10,015 bases of DNA from SG8-41 sp035649495 (GTDB taxonomy: Bacteria > Pseudomonadota > Gammaproteobacteria > Burkholderiales > SG8-41), in assembly GCA_035649495.1 (NCBI GenBank), contig DASRJL010000022.1, positions 1-10,015 of the forward strand. Reading direction: 5' to 3'. Both the position numbers and the translations under genes were made by a program. The notes below the pieces were generated by a model. The model made no database searches and was not told the origin of the DNA. It saw only the letters and a list, made by a program, of their open reading frames with translations. Shown piece after piece: positions 5,920 through 10,015 of the stretch. Every line of letters begins with the position of its first letter. Positions within the stretch are counted from its first letter, which is position 1.

Positions 5920-7056
5920 ATGAAGCCAATCGACACGGTAGAACTCACGAGGGAGTTGATCGCCCGCCCTTCGGTGACGCCCGAGGACGCGGGCTGTCTC
6001 GACCTCCTCGACGGATTGCTCGCGCCGCTCGATTTCCGCTGCGAGCGTGTCGATGCGAACGGCGTGTCCAATCTGTGGGCGCGACGCGGTGACGGCAGTC
6101 CGGTCGTCTGTTTCGCAGGGCATACGGATGTAGTCCCCACCGGCCCGCTGGAGCACTGGGTGTCCGATCCGTTCGTGCCGACGGTGCGCGATGGCGCGCT
6201 CTACGGACGCGGCGCCGCGGACATGAAGGGCTCGGTCGCGGCGTTCGTCGCCGCGATCTCGGATTTCGTGGCCGCGCATCCGGATCACGGCGGCTCGATT
6301 GCCGTGCTCTTCACCTCCGACGAGGAAGGCCCCGCTACCGACGGAACGGTGCGCGTCGTAGAGGCGTTGAAGGCGCGCGGGGAGCGGCTCGACTACTGCA
6401 TCGTGGGTGAGCCCACCTGCGTGAGCCGGCTCGGGGACATGATCAAGAACGGGCGGCGCGGCTCGCTCTCCGGACGCCTGGTCGTGAAAGGGGTGCAAGG
6501 GCACGTCGCCTATCCGCATCTCGCGAAGAACCCGGTGCACGAGATCGCCGCGGCGATCGCGGAGCTCGCGCAGACGAAATGGGACGAGGGCAACGAATAC
6601 TTTCCGCCGACGACCTGGCAGATCTCCAATTTCAACGCGGGCACCGGCGCGGGGAACGTGATCCCGGGCGAGGCGCACGTGAAGTTCAATTTCCGTTTCT
6701 CCACGGCGAGCACGCTGGAATCGCTGCAGACGCGCGTCCACGGCATCCTCGACCGGCACGGCGTCGAGTACGAGCTCGACTGGAGCTACGACGGGCGGCC
6801 GTTCCTGACGAAGAAGGGCGACCTCGTGGACGTGATCAGGCGGGCCATCAAGACCGTGACCGGCGTGGAGGCGGATCTGTCGACGACCGGCGGCACCTCC
6901 GACGGGCGCTTCATCGTGGACGTCTGCCAGCAGGTCGTGGAGTTCGGGCCGATCAACGCCACGATACACAAGGTCAACGAATGCATAAATCTGCGGGACT
7001 TGCAGCTGCTCCCGCAGATTTATCAGAAGGTATTGGAGTACCTGCTAACCAAGTGA
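5920..7056 (+). CDS. dapE: N-succinyl-L,L-diaminopimelate desuccinylase
   Basis: This 378-residue M20-family metalloenzyme has the normal DapE length. It releases succinate from N-succinyl-LL-diaminopimelate in the lysine and meso-diaminopimelate pathway. The dizinc site is complete: His68 and Asp70 in GHTDVVPTG, Asp101 in GRGAADMKG, the catalytic Glu135 and metal ligand Glu136 in TSDEEGPATDGT, Glu164 in GEPT, and His350 in NATIHKVNE. The numbering lies one residue above that of characterised DapE proteins. The dimerisation-lid motif GVQGHVAYPH (191-200, His195) and TGGTSDGR (323-330) are DapE-typical and argue against acetylornithine deacetylase (ArgE) or a general M20 peptidase. The start at 5920 has AGGACAGG just upstream. 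The TGA stop (7054-7056) lies inside the first unit of a GTGACCC repeat, so the repeat supplied the gene's end. Confidence 0.96.
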   Translation: MKPIDTVELTRELIARPSVTPEDAGCLDLLDGLLAPLDFRCERVDANGVSNLWARRGDGSPVVCFAGHTDVVPTGPLEHWVSDPFVPTVRDGALYGRGAADMKGSVAAFVAAISDFVAAHPDHGGSIAVLFTSDEEGPATDGTVRVVEALKARGERLDYCIVGEPTCVSRLGDMIKNGRRGSLSGRLVVKGVQGHVAYPHLAKNPVHEIAAAIAELAQTKWDEGNEYFPPTTWQISNFNAGTGAGNVIPGEAHVKFNFRFSTASTLESLQTRVHGILDRHGVEYELDWSYDGRPFLTKKGDLVDVIRRAIKTVTGVEADLSTTGGTSDGRFIVDVCQQVVEFGPINATIHKVNECINLRDLQLLPQIYQKVLEYLLTK

Positions 7057-7080
7057 CCCGTGACCAGTGACCGGTAACAC
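7053..7080. repeat. Heptad tandem array GTGACCC type, copy 1
   Basis: Four in-register heptads fill the dapE-peroxiredoxin gap: gtgaccc (7053-7059), gtgacca (7060-7066), gtgaccg (7067-7073) and gtaacac (7074-7080). The first contains the dapE stop codon, and the last ends 3 nt before the peroxiredoxin ATG. It replaces the place where a ribosome binding site would be expected, and no good one is seen. The same heptad recurs at 9798-9825 in the signal-peptide region of the right-hand receptor. Unlike the other arrays, no inverted arm is present here. Confidence 0.85.
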
Positions 7081-7083
7081 GCG

Positions 7084-7650
7084 ATGCGCAGCGACAATCT
7101 CTACCAACTCCCTCCCGGACTGCCTGTACCGCTGGACGACGGAGCGTGCCGCCACCTGCCAGGGATGCGGCTGCCTGCGGTAGCGCTGCTGTCCACGACT
7201 GGACGACAGGTGGATCTCTCGCGGCTTGCCGGCCGCACGGTGGTCTATTGCTATCCGAGGACCGGAGAGCCCGACAAGGATCCGCCACCGGGGTGGGACA
7301 TGATTCCCGGAGCACGCGGGTGCACACCGCAGTCGTGCGCGTTCCGCGATCATTTCGAGGAGCTGAAGCGCGCGGGAGCGGCGCACGTCTTCGGTTTCAG
7401 CACGCAGGACACCGACTACCAGCGCGAGGCGGCGGGGCGGTTGCATCTTCCGTTCGAGCTGCTCTCCGATGTCGGCCTAGAGCTCACACACGCGCTGAAG
7501 CTACCGACGTTCGACGTCGCCGGCATGACGCTGACGAAGCGCCTGACGCTGATCCTGCACGACGGCGTGGTGGAGCACGTCTTCTACCCGGTGTTTCCGC
7601 CGGATCGGAATGCGGGTGATGTGCTCGACTGGCTTGCCAGCCGACAATAA
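7084..7650 (+). CDS. BCP/PrxQ-like peroxiredoxin
   Basis: This 188-residue thioredoxin-fold peroxidase should reduce hydrogen peroxide or organic hydroperoxides with a cysteine thiol. The active-site segment is GCTPQSCAFRDHF (79-91). By analogy with BCP/PrxQ (C-x4-C), Cys80 would be the peroxidatic and Cys85 the resolving cysteine, with the family FRD directly after. The fold entry VVYCYPRTG (53-61) is normal, but about ten extra residues with several prolines (around 62-76) separate it from the cysteine motif, where BCP has a short PxxxTPG turn. The ATG at 7084 is preceded by an in-frame TAA at 7075-7077, so no longer N-terminus is possible. The ribosome binding site is poor and the upstream gap is a repeat. 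The gene converges on the MBL-fold gene with only 9 nt between the ends. Confidence 0.88.
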   Translation: MRSDNLYQLPPGLPVPLDDGACRHLPGMRLPAVALLSTTGRQVDLSRLAGRTVVYCYPRTGEPDKDPPPGWDMIPGARGCTPQSCAFRDHFEELKRAGAAHVFGFSTQDTDYQREAAGRLHLPFELLSDVGLELTHALKLPTFDVAGMTLTKRLTLILHDGVVEHVFYPVFPPDRNAGDVLDWLASRQ

Positions 7651-7659
7651 AGCGCCCCA

Positions 7660-8733
7660 CTATAGCTCGACCGTCCGCGACAGCACGACTCGCGCGGGCG
7701 CGAACGCTTCCTGCCATTCCGCCGCGACCTTCGGCGCGCCGAACGCCGGCACCACGATCTCCGCGCTGACGGAACGCGCGAGCGCGACATTGTCCGACAG
7801 CCGCGGGTGAACGTTCCAACGGATATAGGTCGCCCGCCCGCTTTTCGTCAGCCGCTCGGCTGGCGTCCCCGGCGGCAGGTAGCCGGTGAACACGATATCC
7901 GGCCCGGAGGCGTGCTCGTATTCCGCGATCAGCCGCGCAGTGACCCCGGCGGTGCCGTCGGCAGGCGCAGCGAGCATGATGCCGCGCCCGGCTATCGCGG
8001 GGGCGTCGCGGGCAATGCGCGCCAGCTCGCCTCTTACTTCGGGCAGGGCGCTTTCGCCGTGCTCGGCGGCGAGCCAGGCGGTCGCCTGGCGCACGGCGTC
8101 GTCGAGCGCCGGGACGACGCCTTTGCGCGTGAAATTGAGCGCGATCTCGGGTGCGCGCCCTCCCGGGGGAACCGGCAGCAGCACGTCGCGCCCGGCGCAG
8201 CGCGCTTCGAGGGCCTGCGCGCAATCCGCCAGCGTGGATTCGTACGAGGCGTACGAGGCGTCGACGATCACGACGCGCGCAGGCGGCGGCGGGTCGTAGG
8301 CATAGATGAGCGATTCCCTGCTGCAGTCGCCCATGTACAGGACGCCGCCGCAGGTGGCGACGTGGATCCAGACGCCGCCCGGCGCATGGCCGTTGCGGCC
8401 CGTCGTCACCGTCCAGCCCTCGACCTGCGAGGCGCCGTTCAGCGGGAAAATCCCGCCGATCGCGTGCTCCTTCAGGAGATGCGCGAGCGGCTCGCTCAGG
8501 TACAGCGGTGGCTTGCCGACGTCCGGCAGGAGCTTGAGCCCTCCGGCGTGATCGCGATGCGCATGGGAGAGGAGCAGCGCGTCGACTTTGCCGACACTCG
8601 ACACGTCCGGCCACAGGCCGGGCTGAGGCCCGTAGCCGAGATCGAACAGGAGTCGCCGGCCTTCCGCTTCCAGCAGAAAGCACGCCGGCCCTTTAGCGCC
8701 GCCACCCGATACTGCTGTGAGCTTGCCTTTCAT
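7660..8733 (-). CDS. Metallo-beta-lactamase-fold hydrolase with beta-CASP-like C-terminal motifs
   Basis: This 357-residue protein has the MBL metal signature SHAHRDHAGG (56-65: His57, His59, Asp61, His62), a third-motif histidine in GHAPGG (His116) and the bridging aspartate in YMGDCS (Asp136). This is a complete dizinc site. The C-terminal half holds FTGYLPPGTPAERL (282-295), which resembles the Gy..GT...L motif of beta-CASP nucleases, and WNVHPRLSDN (306-315), with His309 where such proteins carry a metal-binding or catalytic histidine. A nuclease related to the CPSF73/RNase J group is therefore possible, but the protein is some 80-100 residues shorter than usual and could be a different MBL hydrolase. 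It is cytoplasmic, with no signal peptide. The ATG at 8733 has only a weak ribosome binding site. The upstream gap is filled by an AGGAGAG array. Confidence 0.82.
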   Translation of the reverse strand: MKGKLTAVSGGGAKGPACFLLEAEGRRLLFDLGYGPQPGLWPDVSSVGKVDALLLSHAHRDHAGGLKLLPDVGKPPLYLSEPLAHLLKEHAIGGIFPLNGASQVEGWTVTTGRNGHAPGGVWIHVATCGGVLYMGDCSRESLIYAYDPPPPARVVIVDASYASYESTLADCAQALEARCAGRDVLLPVPPGGRAPEIALNFTRKGVVPALDDAVRQATAWLAAEHGESALPEVRGELARIARDAPAIAGRGIMLAAPADGTAGVTARLIAEYEHASGPDIVFTGYLPPGTPAERLTKSGRATYIRWNVHPRLSDNVALARSVSAEIVVPAFGAPKVAAEWQEAFAPARVVLSRTVEL

Positions 8734-8750
8734 GCACCGTCAGACACGAT

Positions 8751-8831
8751 AGGAGAGAGGAGAAAGGAGAGAGGAGCCAAAGCGTTCCGCTTGTGGATTT
8801 GACGCCTCTCGTCTATCTCCTCTCTTCTCTC
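8751..8831. repeat. Heptad inverted repeat array, AGGAGAG type
   Basis: Four forward heptads lie in exact register: aggagag (8751-8757), aggagaa (8758-8764), aggagag (8765-8771) and aggagcc (8772-8778). After a 25-nt centre come four inverted heptads: gcctctc (8804-8810), gtctatc (8811-8817), tcctctc (8818-8824) and ttctctc (8825-8831). The arms can form a purine-pyrimidine stem of about 28 bp. The array lies between the end of the right-hand receptor gene and the start of the MBL gene, both on the minus strand. In a minus-strand transcript the arm nearest the MBL start would be pyrimidine-rich (CUCCU repeats), while the other arm offers several Shine-Dalgarno-like GGAG sequences that are too far from the ATG to serve it. 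Confidence 0.9.
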
Positions 8832-8838
8832 GAATTTG

Positions 8839-9861
8839 TTACTCCACCTTCGCCCCCGACGCCTTCACCACCTTGCCCCATTTCGCGACTTCGTTCCTGA
8901 CGTACGCGCTGAACGCCTCGGCCGATGTCGGCGAGCCTTCGATACCCTGCGCCGCGAATTGCTCCTTCAGATCCGGAGTGGACAAGGCCTTCGCCGTCTC
9001 CCGGTTCAATCGGTCGATGATCGCCCGCGGCGTGGCAGAGGGGACGAAGAGGCCGTACCAGGTGCTGAATTCGTAGCCGGACGCGCCCGCTTCGTTCATC
9101 GTCGGCACCTGGGGGAGGACGGCGGAACGGTGCAGGGTGGTGACCGCGAGCGCCCGTATCCTGCCGCTCTTCACATGGGGCATCGCCGAGGCGACGGTGG
9201 ATATCAGGATCAGCACATGCCCGCCCGCGAGATCGGTCAGCGCGGGGCCCAGCCCCTTGTACGGCACATGCACCATCTGCACGCGAGTCATCATCCGCAG
9301 CAGCTCGGTCGCGAGATGGCCCGCGGAGCCTACGCCGCCCGAACCGTAAATGAGCTCCCCCGGCCTGGCGCGCGCGAGAGCGAGCAGGTCGCGCAGCGAT
9401 TTCGCGGGCATCGAAGGATGTACGACCAGCACGTTCGGCTGCCAGCCTATCTGGGTCACGGCCGTGAGATCCCGCAGCGTGTCGTACGGCAGCTTAGGAT
9501 ACAGCGTGGCATTCACCGCCAGCGCGATGTTGGTGATGAGGAGCGTATGGCCGTCGGGCGGCGCCTTGGCGGTGAGGTCGGTGCCCAGGGTGCTGCCCGC
9601 GCCGCCGCGGTTGTCGACGATGACCTGCTGGCCCAGGCTCTCGCCGATCCGCTGCGCGAGCAGGCGCCCGATGATGTCGTTACCGCCGCCGGGCGGAAAC
9701 GGCACGATCATGCGTATCGCCTTCGACGGATAGCTCTGTGCCAAGGCTCCAGTTGCCGCCAGCGATACGGCAACCGCGCCGGCACAGAGGCAAAGGCGTG
9801 ACCCGTGACCCGTGACCCGCGACCCGAGTCGAACAGCTAAGCGCTTGAGGTTGCTAAACAC
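8839..9861 (-). CDS. Tripartite tricarboxylate transporter-type (Bug/TctC) periplasmic receptor, repeat-altered N-terminus
   Basis: A classical Bug/TctC receptor of 340 residues. The mature protein shows IVPFPPGGGND (52-62), VIVDNRGGAGSTLGT (80-94), HVPYKGLGPALTDLAGGHV (198-216) and WYGLFVPSATP (268-278). The signal peptide has a long basic n-region, a hydrophobic core at about 23-38, and probable cleavage after ALA at 41. Residues 13-22 (GSRVTGHGSR) are encoded by GTGACCC-type heptads, so the repeat lies inside the coding sequence or created a new n-region. The only plausible in-frame start is the GTG at 9861, just after an in-frame TGA; it has no clear ribosome binding site and is itself next to inverted heptads. 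An IS5-type element begins about 20 nt upstream, so native promoter and start may have been lost. The ligand is unknown; carboxylates are typical. Confidence 0.87.
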   Translation of the reverse strand: MFSNLKRLAVRLGSRVTGHGSRLCLCAGAVAVSLAATGALAQSYPSKAIRMIVPFPPGGGNDIIGRLLAQRIGESLGQQVIVDNRGGAGSTLGTDLTAKAPPDGHTLLITNIALAVNATLYPKLPYDTLRDLTAVTQIGWQPNVLVVHPSMPAKSLRDLLALARARPGELIYGSGGVGSAGHLATELLRMMTRVQMVHVPYKGLGPALTDLAGGHVLILISTVASAMPHVKSGRIRALAVTTLHRSAVLPQVPTMNEAGASGYEFSTWYGLFVPSATPRAIIDRLNRETAKALSTPDLKEQFAAQGIEGSPTSAEAFSAYVRNEVAKWGKVVKASGAKVE

Positions 9862-9876
9862 CAGTCACTGGTCACT
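9798..9876. repeat. Heptad inverted repeat array, GTGACCC type, copy 2, overlapping a signal-peptide region
   Basis: Forward heptads gtgaccc lie at 9798-9804, 9805-9811 and 9812-9818, followed by gcgaccc at 9819-9825. Inverted heptads agtcact (9863-9869) and ggtcact (9870-9876) lie on the other side of a 37-nt centre. The centre and forward arm are inside the receptor's coding sequence (residues 1-22), and the inverted arm is directly upstream of its GTG start. The heptad is the same as at 7053-7073, about 2.7 kb away. Confidence 0.85.
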
Positions 9877-9879
9877 AGA

Positions 9880-10015
9880 AGCTATCTCAAAAACACTTGT
9901 ACGTCATTGAACTGATTGGTACCTTCTCGGCATGGCACGCCGAGAAGAACTCACAGATGAGCAATGGGAGATCGTCGAGCCTCTGATTCCTGAGTCGCCG
10001 AAGCGAGACGACGGC
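9880..10015 (+). mobile_element. Left end of an IS5-family insertion sequence (right part outside window)
   Basis: Base composition and style change after the repeat array ends at 9876. A stretch starting around 9877-9881 (agctatctcaaaaacacttg) leads to a transposase start at 9932. The terminal inverted repeat is probably at the beginning of this stretch, but its exact border and any target-site duplication cannot be fixed because the other end lies outside the window. The element points away from the receptor gene. Confidence 0.6.
9932..10015 (+). CDS. IS5-family transposase, N-terminal 28 codons
   Basis: The frame from the ATG at 9932 is open to the window edge and begins MARREELTDEQWEIVEPLIP. 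The LTDEQWE..EPL.P block is the well-known N-terminal helix region (DUF4096-like) of IS5-group DDE transposases. Only this DNA-binding start is visible; the DDE residues lie outside, so whether the transposase is intact or split into two frames, as in the IS427 group, cannot be seen. The ribosome binding site is weak, as is usual for transposase genes. Confidence 0.8.
   Translation, partial: MARREELTDEQWEIVEPLIPESPKRDDG

Noticed and set aside
4426..6969. An 847-codon open frame antisense to the amidase and dapE genes
   Set aside because: It is a shadow of two clearly recognised genes in GC-rich DNA. Its translation is low-complexity (R, H, A, G, V) with no motif, and it spans the intergenic gap without reason.
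7640..7670. Rho-independent terminator between the convergent peroxiredoxin and MBL genes
   Set aside because: Only 9 nt separate the genes, and I see no GC-rich hairpin followed by a T-run on either strand.
7484..8683. A 399-codon open frame overlapping the MBL gene
   Set aside because: Same strand in a shifted frame with arginine/alanine-rich, motif-free translation. The MBL frame has the full metal-binding signature.

Overview
The window looks like chromosomal DNA of a GC-rich, probably environmental betaproteobacterium (Burkholderiales-like). The evidence is codon use with G/C at third positions, two periplasmic receptors of the Bug/TctC type (a family strongly expanded in that group), a standard proteobacterial DapE, and an IS5-type transposase start at the right edge. 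The taxonomic call is inferred from gene content only.

Left block (1-4357). The last 32 codons of an unrecognised plus-strand gene converge on a minus-strand cluster. Read 5'->3' on the minus strand, this cluster is: alpha/beta hydrolase B (4357-3461), its tandem paralogue hydrolase A (3326-2439), a Bug/TctC solute receptor (2196-1210), and a dihydrodipicolinate synthase/N-acetylneuraminate lyase-type aldolase (1208-249). The receptor and the aldolase are one base apart. The layout fits uptake and hydrolytic/aldol breakdown of an unidentified carboxylate.

Middle block (4447-7650, plus strand). A NylA-like amidase-signature enzyme is followed after 12 nt by dapE (N-succinyl-LL-diaminopimelate desuccinylase, lysine/peptidoglycan precursor pathway). 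A BCP/PrxQ-like peroxiredoxin follows.

Right block (7660-9861, minus strand). A metallo-beta-lactamase-fold protein with beta-CASP-like C-terminal motifs converges on the peroxiredoxin. Upstream of it lies a second Bug/TctC receptor. The first 28 codons of an IS5-family transposase start at 9932 and run off the window.

The most striking signal is not a gene. Every intergenic gap longer than about 25 nt carries a repeat array with a 7-nucleotide period. Most arrays have forward heptads, a short centre, then the same heptads inverted. The heptad sequence differs between loci (CAA/TTG type, GCGGTNC-RGRTAAA type, GATAGGT, GTGACCC, AGGAGAG), but the architecture is shared. The arrays run into gene ends: they supply the stop codon of dapE, the C-terminal tail of hydrolase B and part of the signal peptide of the right-hand receptor.
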